The position numbers and the translations under genes are program-made. Positions 50,175-59,525 of a stretch of DNA of 64,000 nucleotides are shown piece after piece. The DNA is taken from the NCBI GenBank assembly GCA_964599885.1, contig CAZRHH010000011.1:6277-70276 (forward strand). The letters are read 5' to 3'. The first letter of the stretch is position 1, and each line of letters starts with the position of its first letter. Under the pieces are notes generated by a model. It worked only from the letters and a program-made list of their open reading frames with translations, was not told the origin of the DNA and did no database searches. Origin of the DNA: CAZRHH01 sp964599885 (lineage in GTDB: Bacteria; Chloroflexota; Dehalococcoidia; DSTF01; JACRBR01).

Positions 50175-52340
50175 CTACGAGCCGCCGGCCGGTCCCGGCG
50201 CCGGCATGTGATCGTCGGAACCTTCGACGCGGATCGTCGGGAGGTAGCGGACGAGCCAGCTCGGCGCCCACCAGTTCGCGTTGCCCATCAGCTCCATCGC
50301 CGAAGGGACGAGCACGAGGCGCACGACCGTGGCGTCGATAAACACGGCGAACGCGAGGCCGAAGCCGAACAGCTTGAGATCGCGCAGATCGCCGAGGACG
50401 AAGCTGCCGAAGACGCACACCATGATCGCCGCCGCGGCCGTGATCACGCGGCCCGTCGCTGCGAGGCCATCGGCGACGGCGCGCGCGTTGTCGCCGTGCT
50501 TGTCGTACTCCTCGCGGACGCGTGTGAGCAGGAAGACCTCGTAGTCCATCGAGAGCCCGAAGACGATCGCGAACAGCATCATCGGCGCCCACGCTTCGAT
50601 CGGGCCTTCCTTGCCCTGACCGACGATGAAGTCAAACCAGCCCCACTGGAACACCGCGACCATCGCGCCGAACGACGCACCGATCGACAGCAGGTTCATC
50701 AGCACGGCCTTGAGCGGCACGACGACACTGTGGAAGACGACGAGCAACAGCAGGAACGAGAGGGCAAGTACGGCGCCGATAAAGATCGGCAGCCGCTCAC
50801 CGATGTAGTCGGCAAAGTCCACGACGCCGGCGGCGCCGCCCATCGTCAGGATGTTGAGCGATGTTTCTTCCTCGATCGGCGGGATCGCCTCGCGGCGCAC
50901 GCGGTGGACCAGATCGGTCGTCGCCTCATCCTGCGGCGCCGTCGTCGGGAACACGTTGAGCAGCACGAGGCCGCTGTCGCCCAGAGTCTGGGGCGGTGAC
51001 ACGGAATCCACGCCTTCGGTGGACTCAAGCCGGCCGACCAGCGCGTCGACGTCCGTGTCGTTGGGCGGACTATCGCCACCATCGACCAGGATCAGCAGCG
51101 AACCGTTGAAACCGGGGCCGAAGCCCGTCGACAACAGGTCGTACGCCTGCCGGCTGGTGTCGTTTTCGGGGCGGTTTCCGGCGTCGCCGAAGCCGAGGCG
51201 CATCGAGAAGAGCGGGATGGTCAACACCAGTAAGAGCGTCGTGCTGATGATCAACGCCGGCCACGGGTGCGCCTGGATGACGCGGCTCCAGCGCCACCAC
51301 AGCGTGCGGTGGATCTCGCCCGGCTTCTCCTTGCGATGCGGCAGGCCGAAGCGGTCGATGTTGCGGCCGGCGAACCCGAGCAGCGCGGGCAGCAGCGTGA
51401 GAGCCGCGAGCATGGTTGTCAGAACCGCCAGGATGGCGCCGATCGCCAGCCCGCGCACGAAGTCCAGATTCATCAAGAACATGCCGGCCAGCGCGATGAC
51501 GACGGTGATACCCGCGAACAGCACCGCACGACCAGAAGTGTCGAGACTGAGCAGCGCGGCATCTTCCGGCTCGAGTCCGTCACGCAAACCATCGCGGAAC
51601 CGCGAGACGATGAGTAGCGCGTAGTCGATGCCGACGCCGATGCCGATCATGCCCGCCATCTGCGTCGTGAAATCGGGCATCGGTAGCCAGCGGGCGAGCA
51701 CCGTCACAACCGCCACGCCGGTGCCGATGCCGAACAGCGCCGTCATAATCGGCAGGCCCATCGCAATGATGGAGCCGAAGGCAATGAGCAGGATGATGAT
51801 CGCCGCCGTGATGCCGATGAACTCGCTCGAGAACGCCGGCGCCTCCGCGAATACGTCGCCGCCCAGTTCGATGCGGAGTCCGTCGACGATGACCTCGTCT
51901 CGCAGATCCTTAATGACGTGCGCTTCATCGAGGTAGTCGGCGAAATCGCGCTCCGAAAAGTTCAGTTCCGCGTAGGCAACGCGGCCGCCTTCGGCGATCT
52001 GGTGTTCGTTGCCCGCCTGGTAGGGGCTGACGGCTTCCACGCCCTGCACGTCCGACTCGATCTGCGTCAGGAAGCCTTCGATCGCTCCGCGAACCTTGGG
52101 ATCGTCCACGCCCTGCTCGGCCTCGAAGACGACCTGCCCCTGGAAGCCAGTACGTTCGCTGACGCCACGGTCTTCGAGCAGATCTGTGGCGGCCTGAGTT
52201 TCGGAGCCGGGCAGCGTGAATTCAGAGTTGAACTTGCCTCCGTACACCACCGAGAGCGCGGTCAGGCCGACGAAAATGGCGAGCCACGCGGCGACGACAT
52301 ACCGGCGGCGGCGATAGCAAAACTGTGCGATGGACCTCAT
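50175..52340 (-). CDS. MMPL/RND-superfamily transporter
   Basis: The 721-residue protein has the two-times-six helix layout of MMPL proteins: an N-terminal helix (VVAAWLAIFVGLTALSVVYGG), an extracytoplasmic domain, and two blocks with GIGVGIDYALLIVSRFRDGL and VFGLSMDYEVFLLTRVREEYDKHGD, the conserved DY motifs for proton coupling. It should export lipids or hydrophobic compounds, or drugs. It is single and ends at a strong terminator. No regulator gene is adjacent except the ArsR-SRPBCC operon further upstream. Confidence 0.92.
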   Translation of the reverse strand: MRSIAQFCYRRRRYVVAAWLAIFVGLTALSVVYGGKFNSEFTLPGSETQAATDLLEDRGVSERTGFQGQVVFEAEQGVDDPKVRGAIEGFLTQIESDVQGVEAVSPYQAGNEHQIAEGGRVAYAELNFSERDFADYLDEAHVIKDLRDEVIVDGLRIELGGDVFAEAPAFSSEFIGITAAIIILLIAFGSIIAMGLPIMTALFGIGTGVAVVTVLARWLPMPDFTTQMAGMIGIGVGIDYALLIVSRFRDGLRDGLEPEDAALLSLDTSGRAVLFAGITVVIALAGMFLMNLDFVRGLAIGAILAVLTTMLAALTLLPALLGFAGRNIDRFGLPHRKEKPGEIHRTLWWRWSRVIQAHPWPALIISTTLLLVLTIPLFSMRLGFGDAGNRPENDTSRQAYDLLSTGFGPGFNGSLLILVDGGDSPPNDTDVDALVGRLESTEGVDSVSPPQTLGDSGLVLLNVFPTTAPQDEATTDLVHRVRREAIPPIEEETSLNILTMGGAAGVVDFADYIGERLPIFIGAVLALSFLLLLVVFHSVVVPLKAVLMNLLSIGASFGAMVAVFQWGWFDFIVGQGKEGPIEAWAPMMLFAIVFGLSMDYEVFLLTRVREEYDKHGDNARAVADGLAATGRVITAAAAIMVCVFGSFVLGDLRDLKLFGFGLAFAVFIDATVVRLVLVPSAMELMGNANWWAPSWLVRYLPTIRVEGSDDHMPAPGPAGGS

Positions 52341-52658
52341 CTAAACCTTCTCCTCCGGTTCTGGACCGTAAACGCATGCCGCGTCTCCGCGGCGAACTCA
52401 CCTACCATATGACGGTGCTGCTGACATCGTTGTGACAGGAGCGCGAACGGAAACGCGTTCATCCTGACAGCGCCATGGCAACAAGCTGGCCGTATGCAAG
52501 ACATGGGGCCGTCGATTCGTGGCCGAAACCCCGTCACCGCAGGGCCATCCAGTCTGACGGGTCACCACCGATCCCGCCTCGGACGAAGGACGGATATTCG
52601 CCTCCGCCGATTGGCCTGCCCGCGCCTCTAACACGACAGCGGGCTTCCTATTCAGCTA
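52341..52658. other. Intergenic region between the MMPL gene and the SRPBCC operon
   Basis: These 318 bases hold no supported gene. A promoter for the MMPL gene must lie here, but no convincing -35/-10 pair was recognised. Confidence 0.4.
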
Positions 52659-53153
52659 TCAGCGCGCTGCCTGTCCGGCCAGATGCTCCATCAAGCGTAC
52701 AAGGCTCTGCGTCCACCCTTCTTCCTGCGCCGCCAACATCGCGGCCGCCCGCGCACCGAGGCCGATCGCACCGGATTGCAGCGTGAGCTTTGTCGTGTTC
52801 CCCGTGTGCTCAGCGAACGTAACCGTCGTCAGCGCTTCGAGTACTGCGACGCCCCGCGCGTCCTGGGCAACATCGGTGAACACGAGGCGTTCGGGCTCGA
52901 CGATCTCCCGGAAAACGCCGATCATCGGATATTCCACGCCATCGGGTGCGCGCATGATGATGCGGAACGCGCCGCCTGGGCGCGCATCCCAGTCGCACAC
53001 CGGATTGGTAAACCCCTGCGGTCCCCACCACTGCGCTACGTGCTGCGGATCGGTCCATGCCCGGAAGACGACGGCGCGCGGCGCGTCGAAGATACGGGTG
53101 ATCGCTACCGATGTCGCCGCGTGTTGTCTGGCCGGATGTTCTTGTGCCGTCAC
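52659..53153 (-). CDS. SRPBCC/AHSA1-type protein 1 of the ArsR operon
   Basis: The 164-residue protein has the SRPBCC core: ITRIFDAPRAVVFRAWTDPQHVAQWWGPQGF, then GVFREIVEPERLVFT and LTTVTF. These are the sequences of activator-of-Hsp90-like START-fold proteins, which bind small hydrophobic ligands. It is the last of three consecutive paralogues after an ArsR gene. The paralogues differ from one another (for example WWGPQGF, WWGPRSW, WWGFRES), so different ligands are possible. Confidence 0.88.
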   Translation of the reverse strand: MTAQEHPARQHAATSVAITRIFDAPRAVVFRAWTDPQHVAQWWGPQGFTNPVCDWDARPGGAFRIIMRAPDGVEYPMIGVFREIVEPERLVFTDVAQDARGVAVLEALTTVTFAEHTGNTTKLTLQSGAIGLGARAAAMLAAQEEGWTQSLVRLMEHLAGQAAR

Positions 53154-53225
53154 GGTTCCTCCGCTGCTGGTACTCGGACAGCGCGCTGTGCCGTGCGTCG
53201 ATCGCCGGCACAGCGCGCTGGGTCG

Positions 53226-53726
53226 TTACTTGATCGCCTGCAGGTGCTCTTCGAGGCGGTCCCACGTTTCCGTCATGCCCTCGACGACACCCATCGCCAG
53301 CACGGCGTCCATGTCCTCGGCCGTGGCAAACTGCGCGCTGCTGGTGATCTTCGTCTTGCCGCCGACGTCGGTGAATTCGACCGTCACGAGCATCTGCTTC
53401 GCTTCGTCCATGTTCCCCTCAGCGTCCGAGAAACCGTCGACGTACACGAGGCGCTCTGGAGGCGTCACTTCGCGGTAGATCGCCTTGCCCCACGATTCTT
53501 CGCCGCCCGGGCCCGTCATGCAGTAGTGCCATGTGCCGCCGGGGCGGACGTCCATATTGGAGACGGTGGCCGGCCATGAGCGCGGACCCCACCACTTCAG
53601 CATGTGCTCGGGCTCAGTCCACGCTTTCCAGACGAGTTCGCGCGGCGCGTCGAATACGCGCTCTACGAGGAGCTGGCGTTCCGCCTTGTTCGTCGTTACG
53701 GCTGTGGTGTCGGTGCTGCTGGCCAT
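53226..53726 (-). CDS. SRPBCC/AHSA1-type protein 2
   Basis: The ATG at 53726 has AAAGGAC upstream, giving 166 residues. The core has VERVFDAPRELVWKAWTEPEHMLKWWGPRSW, GTWHYCMTGPGGEE and the C-terminal helix MGVVEGMTETWDRLEEHLQ. It is a ligand-binding START-fold protein. It lies in the middle of the ArsR-SRPBCC operon, a common pairing in which the repressor and the binding proteins are co-regulated. No catalytic residues are apparent. Confidence 0.88.
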   Translation of the reverse strand: MASSTDTTAVTTNKAERQLLVERVFDAPRELVWKAWTEPEHMLKWWGPRSWPATVSNMDVRPGGTWHYCMTGPGGEESWGKAIYREVTPPERLVYVDGFSDAEGNMDEAKQMLVTVEFTDVGGKTKITSSAQFATAEDMDAVLAMGVVEGMTETWDRLEEHLQAIK

Positions 53727-53848
53727 GATGCTTGTCCTTTCGTTCGTTGCTGACGGTTCGTGCTGCTGGCGGGCGAAACGCGCGCCCCGAAGTGCATGTT
53801 GGTGACGATGACGGCGGATCCGCCATACCTCGTGTGTCGCTGCGGCGA

Positions 53849-54355
53849 TCAGTCCGCGGCTTGTGCGATTCCCTCGACGAGTTCGGCGAGGCGGTCCATC
53901 GTGACCGCGGCGCCCTCCTCCATGCCCATCTCGATCACGGTGTCGCGGATCTCCTTCGACGGGTACAGCGTGACGACGTTGAGCGTCGTCACGCTGTCGT
54001 TCTCGACGAGCGTGAGCGTGTTGATCGCCGGGTCGCCCTCGTTGAACGGCGCGACGTCGTAGATCTCTGTGGAGACGAGGCGGTCGGGCGCGCTGATCTC
54101 CTGGTAGACGCCCTTGAACGGCACCTCTTCGCCGCTCGCCTCGCGCGTGACGTAGCGCCATGCGCCGCCTACGCGCAGGTCGATCTCGCAGACGAGCATC
54201 GTGCTTTCGCGGAAGCCCCACCAGCGCTTGACGTGTTCGGGCGTCGTGTACGCCTCGAGGACGAGCGCTCGCGGCGCCTTGAACGTGCGCGTCATCGTGA
54301 CTTCGCGGTCGGATGGCAGGGTGAACGTTGTCGCGGCCTTGTTGTCGGTGGTCAT
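53849..54355 (-). CDS. SRPBCC/AHSA1-type protein 3
   Basis: The ATG at 54355 has GAAGGAG upstream, giving 168 residues. The core has MTRTFKAPRALVLEAYTTPEHVKRWWGFRES, LRVGGAWRYVTREASGEE and GMEEGAAVTMDRLAELVEG. It is the first SRPBCC gene after the ArsR repressor and the most divergent of the three. The ligand is unknown. Confidence 0.88.
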   Translation of the reverse strand: MTTDNKAATTFTLPSDREVTMTRTFKAPRALVLEAYTTPEHVKRWWGFRESTMLVCEIDLRVGGAWRYVTREASGEEVPFKGVYQEISAPDRLVSTEIYDVAPFNEGDPAINTLTLVENDSVTTLNVVTLYPSKEIRDTVIEMGMEEGAAVTMDRLAELVEGIAQAAD

Positions 54356-54416
54356 GCTGCTACTCCTTCTCTCGTTCGAATGCGTGCGTTGATGTTCCCT
54401 GCGATGGTGCGTAGCG

Positions 54417-54776
54417 CTACTTCCCCGCGCGATCGTCGTTGCTGTCGTACTGCTCGTTGTCCTGTAATTCGCGCAAATAGTCCTCCAGGCGATCAAAGCT
54501 CTGTTCCCAGAACTGACGGTACTTTTCGAGCCAGTCGGCGACGTCCTTCAACGGCGCCGGCTTCAGGCGGCACGGGCGCCACTGCGCCTCGCGGCCGCGC
54601 TCGATCAGCCCGGCGCGCTCAAGGACCTTGAGGTGCTTGGAGACGGCGGGCAGGCTCATCTCAAACGGCTCTGCCAGGTCCGTCACCGAGGCTTCGCCCG
54701 ATGCCAGGCGCGCGAGAATGGCGCGCCGGGTCGGGTCGGCGAGGGCGGCGAACGTGGTGTCGAGAACGTCGGACAC
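54417..54776 (-). CDS. ArsR-family repressor of the SRPBCC operon
   Basis: The 119-residue protein has a compact ArsR winged helix: DTTFAALADPTRRAILARLASGEASVTDLAEPF, recognition helix MSLPAVSKHLKVLERAGLIE, and WRPCRLKPAPLKDVADWLEKYRQFWE. The latter is a common pattern in ArsR proteins paired with SRPBCC genes. It has no metal-site cysteine pair, so a non-metal ligand is expected. A TTAATTAA-type dyad next to its promoter is the likely operator. Confidence 0.9.
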   Translation of the reverse strand: MSDVLDTTFAALADPTRRAILARLASGEASVTDLAEPFEMSLPAVSKHLKVLERAGLIERGREAQWRPCRLKPAPLKDVADWLEKYRQFWEQSFDRLEDYLRELQDNEQYDSNDDRAGK

Positions 54777-54793
54777 GGTAATAAACCCCTCGG

Positions 54794-54839
54794 TTAATTA
54801 ACTTAATGGTAAAATACGCCATCACGGACGGCCTGTCAA
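54794..54839 (-). promoter_or_regulatory. Promoter and operator of the ArsR-SRPBCC operon
   Basis: On the minus strand, TTGACA (54834-54839) is followed by 17 bases and TATTTT (54811-54816). The AT-rich dyad ATTAAGTTAATTAA (54794-54807) lies at the start of the transcript, where bound ArsR would block elongation. Confidence 0.68.
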
Positions 54840-55044
54840 GGGGTTGGGGCGAAAAATTGTCGTTGCGATTTTCTCACTTCCGGAATTGCTGCTGATCACA
54901 GTGCGGAGGCGCACACTGAGGGTTCGTACGGCTCAGAACATTCTTGGGCGCAAGACTGTTTCTTTCGTCTGGACGGGTGTAGTGTTCGCTCTCGGCGAAG
55001 CACGTGTCGTCGGCGGCAGGCTGCGATGTTGAGGAGGAGTGAGG

Positions 55045-56118
55045 ATGAAGTACGACGCGATCGTAGTGGGTGCGCGGTGCGCCGGCTCGCCGACGGCGAT
55101 GCTCCTCGCGCGCGCCGGTTATCGCGTGCTGTTGCTGGACAAGGCGACGTTCCCGAGCGACAAGCTTTCGACGCACTACATCCAGCCACCCGGCGTGCAG
55201 TGCCTGGACGAGTGGGGCTTGCTCGATGCGGTGATCGCTGCCGGCACGCCGCCGATTGCGAGCTTCGGCCTGTACTCCGGCGACAGCCTCGTGTATCAGG
55301 CGCCGATGGAAGGTGCGGCGTACTGCCCGCGCCGGTACCTGCTCGACATGATCCTCGTCGATGCGGCGGTGGCGGCGGGCGCTGAATTGCGCACGGCATT
55401 CAAGGTCGACGAGATCACGATGGACGGCGAGACGGTGACGGGCATCGTCGGCCACGGCCGCGATGGCAAGCGCGTGCGCGAGTCGGCGCGGTACGTGATC
55501 GGCGCCGAGGGCCACCACTCGGTCGTCGCGGACGCGGTACAAGCGCCTTCGTACCGCGAACGTGAAGCGCTCACCGGCGGCTACTATTCGTACTGGTCGG
55601 GCGTTGAACTGCCGGGCGCCGAAGTGCACTTTTCGGACCGCGGCGGCGTGCTCGCCTTCCCGACGAACGACGGCCGCGTCTGCGTCGCCGCAGGCGGGCC
55701 GCGGAGCGAGTTCCTGGCCTACCGCGCAGACATCGAAGCGGGGTTCTTCTCGATCCTCGATGCGGCGCCAGAGTTCGCGGCGAAAGTGCGCGCCGCCCAG
55801 CGCGAAGAGCGCTGGATGGGCACCGCCGACGTGCCGAACTTCTTCCGCAAGCCCTGGGGCTCCGGCTGGGCGCTCGTCGGCGACGCCGGCTACATGAAGG
55901 ATCCGACCACCGGCTGGGGCATCGCCGACGCGTTTCGCGATGCCGGGCTGCTGGCGAAGGCGCTCGATGACACGTTCGCCGGCCGCACGCCCGCGGATGA
56001 AGCGCTCGCCGCGTACCAGGCGCAGCGCGATGCGGCCGCGGTGCCGGTATACGAACTGACGCTGATGATGGCGAGCGGCGAGATGCCGACGCTTCCGGAA
56101 CCGGCGCCGGCGGGGTAA
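55045..56118 (+). CDS. FAD-dependent oxidoreductase, geranylgeranyl-reductase-like
   Basis: The ATG at 55045 follows GAGGAGGAGTGAGG, giving 357 residues. The N terminus is the FAD-binding GxGxxG region (YDAIVVGARCAGSPTAMLLARAGYRVLLLDK). The second dinucleotide motif WALVGDAGYMKDPTTGWGIADAF follows near residue 280. The fold is that of p-hydroxybenzoate-hydroxylase-type flavoenzymes, including geranylgeranyl reductases and FAD-linked halogenases. The substrate is unknown. The gene is convergent with the histidine kinase. Confidence 0.85.
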   Translation: MKYDAIVVGARCAGSPTAMLLARAGYRVLLLDKATFPSDKLSTHYIQPPGVQCLDEWGLLDAVIAAGTPPIASFGLYSGDSLVYQAPMEGAAYCPRRYLLDMILVDAAVAAGAELRTAFKVDEITMDGETVTGIVGHGRDGKRVRESARYVIGAEGHHSVVADAVQAPSYREREALTGGYYSYWSGVELPGAEVHFSDRGGVLAFPTNDGRVCVAAGGPRSEFLAYRADIEAGFFSILDAAPEFAAKVRAAQREERWMGTADVPNFFRKPWGSGWALVGDAGYMKDPTTGWGIADAFRDAGLLAKALDDTFAGRTPADEALAAYQAQRDAAAVPVYELTLMMASGEMPTLPEPAPAG

Positions 56119-56135
56119 CGGCGCGGCGGTACGAG

Positions 56136-57974
56136 CTATGTCGCGGCGGTGCTGATCGGTTCGGGTTCGACGACGAGCGGGCTGTCCTCCGTGACGAGCG
56201 GCAAACTGAAACCGAACTCGGAACCGCCGCCATCGCGCGGGTTCACCCAGATTCTGCCGTCGAGCGCTTCGATCAGGCGCTTGCACACGGACAGGCCGAT
56301 GCCGATGCCCTCGGCAGAACCGGCTGTGCGGTCCGAGCGATAGAACGGCTCGAAGATCGCTTCGCGCTCTGCCGCATCGATCCCGCGGCCGCGATCGTAC
56401 ACGCGTACCATCGCCATGCCGTCCTCCTGCTCGACGATGACGTCGACCGTGCTGTCGGCGGGGCTGTACTTGATCGCGTTGCCGATGAGGTTGCGCAGCA
56501 CCTGCTCGACGTAGGTCAAGCCGCCCAGGGCGAGGATCGTGCCATCGCCGCGGACGAGGACGCGCCGGCCGGGCGCCCGCCGCAACTGCTCGTTCGTGGC
56601 CGCGTCGGCCATGCGCATCAGCGCCAGTGGTTCGCTGTCGAGCCCGGCGCCGCGTTCGAGGCGCGCCAGCGTCAGCAGGTTGTCGATGATGGCGACGAGC
56701 CGTTCAGCGCTCTCATGAATGTCGTCCAGCGCGCCTTGCCGCATCTCGGCGTCAAGACGGTCGCCGCGTTTGCGGAGGATCTCGGCGTTACCGAGTACCG
56801 TCGTGATCGGCGTGCGCAATTCGTGCGAGACGAGGCTGAGGAACTCGTCTTTGGCGTGGCTGGCGCGTTCATTGGCTGCCGCCATTTCGTTGAACGCCGC
56901 GGCAAGCTGCTCGAACTCGCTGACACCGCCCGACGCCTCGGCGCGTGCGCCGAGATCGCCGCTGGTCAGCGCCGTACTCGCACCGACGAGCGACGACACG
57001 GGCCGCACGATCCACTGCTGTGCCAGCACGAAGGTCGCCAAGAGCGCGAGCAGCGTCAGCAGCGCCACCGGCCAGAGGTCGCGCGCCAGGCTCTCTGCGA
57101 GCGGCGTGACGAGCGCATCTGTTTCGGCGCCGACGACGACGGTGACGGCGGCGTCATCGGCGTCGGTGACGCGCACCGCGGCGATCCGGCGGCCACCGGG
57201 GACATCGCCGATGTCCGAATCGAGGAACGTTCCGAGCGAGGCGAACACCTCGGAGTACCCTTCGGCGGTCTGGCCACCGGCGAACGCCGGCACGTCCTCT
57301 CCATCCCCTACGGTCGAGCTGATCACGACGCCGTTCTGATCGAAGGTTGTGAGGCGGCCTGTCTCGGGCAGACCACTGTTTGAGATCAGTTCGTCGCCCT
57401 CGGTCAGGCCGAGACCGGTCGAAAGATATGCGACGATGTCGCCTTCGTCAGTGGCCCGGATCGGCAGCCCAAACCCAAGACTCGGTTCGTCGTCCGGCGG
57501 GCTGAGTTCGAAGCCGCCGGTTGCGAAGTCCCCACGATCCACTGCGGTCGTGAACCACAGATTGTTCGAGGCATCGAACTCGCCGACCTTGGCGGCTTCG
57601 CTGGAACACAAGACACGACCGTCGGTGTCCCACAGGGCAAAGCCGCTCGTACCCGGAAGCAGGACGTCGAGGACGAACAGGGTGCTGGTGCATCTGTCGA
57701 ATGCTTCGACGGAGGTTGGGTCGGCGGCTAACTCCTGAAATTGCTGCGCTCGGGCCGCGAGGCCGAGCAGACGCTCAGCGCTTTCGAAGCGTTCGCGCTC
57801 GGCCTTGGCCGCAAAGAGCGCGAGTCGCTGCAGATTCTCCTCTGCGCGTCTTTCGCCGTCCGACCGCTGCTGTACGTGCTGATAGACGAGCAGCCCCACC
57901 AGCACCACCATGGCGAGGAGAATAAGTACGGCGAGACGAGCACCAATACCTCGAAGGAAGGAGGGCGTTGTCAT
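56136..57974 (-). CDS. Orphan membrane histidine kinase
   Basis: The 612-residue protein has an N-terminal membrane helix (LAVLILLAMVVLVGLLVYQHV), an extracellular cache-type domain (residues about 60-295), a second helix (ALLTLLALLATFVLAQQWIV) and HAMP. Next come the dimerisation H-box SHAKDEFLSLVSHELRTPITTVLG and a HATPase domain with NLIGNAIKYSP, VYDRGRGID and GIGIGLSVCKRL. No response regulator gene is adjacent. The cache domain suggests sensing of a small ligand or gradient outside the cell. Confidence 0.92.
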   Translation of the reverse strand: MTTPSFLRGIGARLAVLILLAMVVLVGLLVYQHVQQRSDGERRAEENLQRLALFAAKAERERFESAERLLGLAARAQQFQELAADPTSVEAFDRCTSTLFVLDVLLPGTSGFALWDTDGRVLCSSEAAKVGEFDASNNLWFTTAVDRGDFATGGFELSPPDDEPSLGFGLPIRATDEGDIVAYLSTGLGLTEGDELISNSGLPETGRLTTFDQNGVVISSTVGDGEDVPAFAGGQTAEGYSEVFASLGTFLDSDIGDVPGGRRIAAVRVTDADDAAVTVVVGAETDALVTPLAESLARDLWPVALLTLLALLATFVLAQQWIVRPVSSLVGASTALTSGDLGARAEASGGVSEFEQLAAAFNEMAAANERASHAKDEFLSLVSHELRTPITTVLGNAEILRKRGDRLDAEMRQGALDDIHESAERLVAIIDNLLTLARLERGAGLDSEPLALMRMADAATNEQLRRAPGRRVLVRGDGTILALGGLTYVEQVLRNLIGNAIKYSPADSTVDVIVEQEDGMAMVRVYDRGRGIDAAEREAIFEPFYRSDRTAGSAEGIGIGLSVCKRLIEALDGRIWVNPRDGGGSEFGFSLPLVTEDSPLVVEPEPISTAAT

Positions 57975-58096
57975 AGATCGTATTCATATTGGCTGACGGC
58001 GCCGTTTCGTGGGCCATCATGGCGAAAAATGCATTGCAAATTCGTCAACGATTTACTCGGCGGCGGATGGCGGTGCATTGCAGCGCCATACGATTG

Positions 58097-58459
58097 TTAC
58101 GGCGCCGGAACGAACTTCATCGAGAGCGAGTTGACGCAGTGACGCGTGTTCTTCGCCGTCAACCGCTCGCCGAGGAATACGTGGCCGAGATGCGCGTTGC
58201 AGTTCGCGCATTCGATCTCGATCCGCTGGCCGTCCGGGTCGGGCAGCCGCTTGACGGCGCCGGGCACCTCGTCATCGAACGCGGGCCAGCCGCAATGGGC
58301 GTCGAACTTGTCGCCAGAGCGGTACAGCTCGGCGTTGCAGCGCCGGCAGACGTACGTGCCGGCCTGGTAGAAGTCGTCATACTCGCCTGAAAACGGGCGT
58401 TCGGTGCCCTTCGATTCAATGACGTACTTCTCTTCGGCCGTAAGTTCATTGAGTTGCAT
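58097..58459 (-). CDS. msrB: Peptide-methionine (R)-S-oxide reductase
   Basis: The ATG at 58459 is the start; 53 upstream codons belong to no domain. The 120-residue protein has zinc cysteines CRRC and CANC, conserved GWPAFDDEVPGAV and the catalytic Cys in RHCVNSLSMKF (usual MsrB signature RYCxNSxSL). It reduces the R epimer of methionine sulfoxide in proteins. The methyltransferase gene lies upstream on the same strand. Confidence 0.92.
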   Translation of the reverse strand: MQLNELTAEEKYVIESKGTERPFSGEYDDFYQAGTYVCRRCNAELYRSGDKFDAHCGWPAFDDEVPGAVKRLPDPDGQRIEIECANCNAHLGHVFLGERLTAKNTRHCVNSLSMKFVPAP

Positions 58460-58676
58460 CTGGCGCTCCTTCTTGGGTCGCGATCGGTGCGTCGGCGCGC
58501 GATACGGCGTCGTCTGTCTATTCGGTATACGGCACGCGTGAGACCTTCGGAAGCCGCCGGACATCGCGTCTGCGTGGCAGTTGACGCCGGAGCGAACGTC
58601 ACGCCCCGCCTCGTGCATTCATCTCCGGCTTCGATGATACGGCGACGCGGTCACGATAGATGCGACGGTCGAGTTC

Positions 58677-59525
58677 TCATGAGCCAACAGGCCGCCAGAT
58701 CTTCAGCTCGTTGTCCGGCAGGCGCACCGAGAACAGCCCGGCGGGCGACGCTTCAGCCAGCAGCGCTCGCAGGTCGCGCTCGAAGTCTGCGAGGCGATCG
58801 CCGAACAGGTGCGGCGCCGTGGATGAACTCGACAGCGCCTTCGCGACCTCATCGTCGATCGTGCGCTCGATGACGCGGCCGTCCGGCACGACGACGAGCT
58901 CCGGCCCGCGGAGCCCGGCGCCGCGAAAGACGGCATTCTCATCACCGGGCGACGTATTGCGTACGGACTGACCGGCGCGTTTGTCGGCCCCGAGATAGCG
59001 CCGGCGAAGTGCAACGACGGCGTCGTCGGGCGGCGGCGCTGAGGCGTCGTCGCGCGCGTGCATGTCCTTCGATGGCGTGCGGTAGCCGATGTGATCGACG
59101 TGGACAACGGCGCCGCCGGGTTCGAGCATGCCCGTGGCCGTGGCGGCGACGCGCGGCCGGTCCATCCAATGGAACGACGCCGCGAACGTGATCGCGTCGA
59201 ACCGGCCGAGACCCGCCGGCAGCGCTTCGGCGCGAAGATGCACCCACGTCGCGTTCTGGACGCCCTTCGCTTCGGCGCTCCGGCGAGCGTACTCCACCAT
59301 ACCGGCATCGGCGTCGACGCCCACGATTTCGCCGAACACCCCGGCGCACAGCAGCGCGACCGTGCCCGGCCCGCAGCCCACGTCGAGCAGGCGGCCACGT
59401 CCATCGAGGTGAAGCGCGGAGGCGAGCGCGTCGGCGAGACCGGGCGCGTAGGGCAGGCGACCGCGCTCGTAGTAGGGGGCCGAGCCGGCGAATAGCGTCT
59501 CGTCCCACGTCCAATCGCTCGTCAT
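58677..59525 (-). CDS. Class I SAM-dependent methyltransferase
   Basis: The start at 59525 gives 282 residues beginning MTSDWTWDETLFAGSAPYYERGRLPYAPGLADAL. The SAM site is RLLDVGCGPGTVALLC, with acidic VGVDADAGM and the post-motif DAITFAASFHWMD. These belong to the UbiE/Methyltransf_25 type that often acts on small molecules. Substrate is unknown. The C-terminal part (LRALLAEASPAGLFSVRLPDNELKIWRPV) is typical of the group. Confidence 0.85.
   Translation of the reverse strand: MTSDWTWDETLFAGSAPYYERGRLPYAPGLADALASALHLDGRGRLLDVGCGPGTVALLCAGVFGEIVGVDADAGMVEYARRSAEAKGVQNATWVHLRAEALPAGLGRFDAITFAASFHWMDRPRVAATATGMLEPGGAVVHVDHIGYRTPSKDMHARDDASAPPPDDAVVALRRRYLGADKRAGQSVRNTSPGDENAVFRGAGLRGPELVVVPDGRVIERTIDDEVAKALSSSSTAPHLFGDRLADFERDLRALLAEASPAGLFSVRLPDNELKIWRPVGS

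Noticed and set aside
54874..56286. Reverse 470-codon frame opposite to the FAD oxidoreductase
   Set aside because: Arg/His/Ala-rich shadow; the forward frame has clear FAD motifs.
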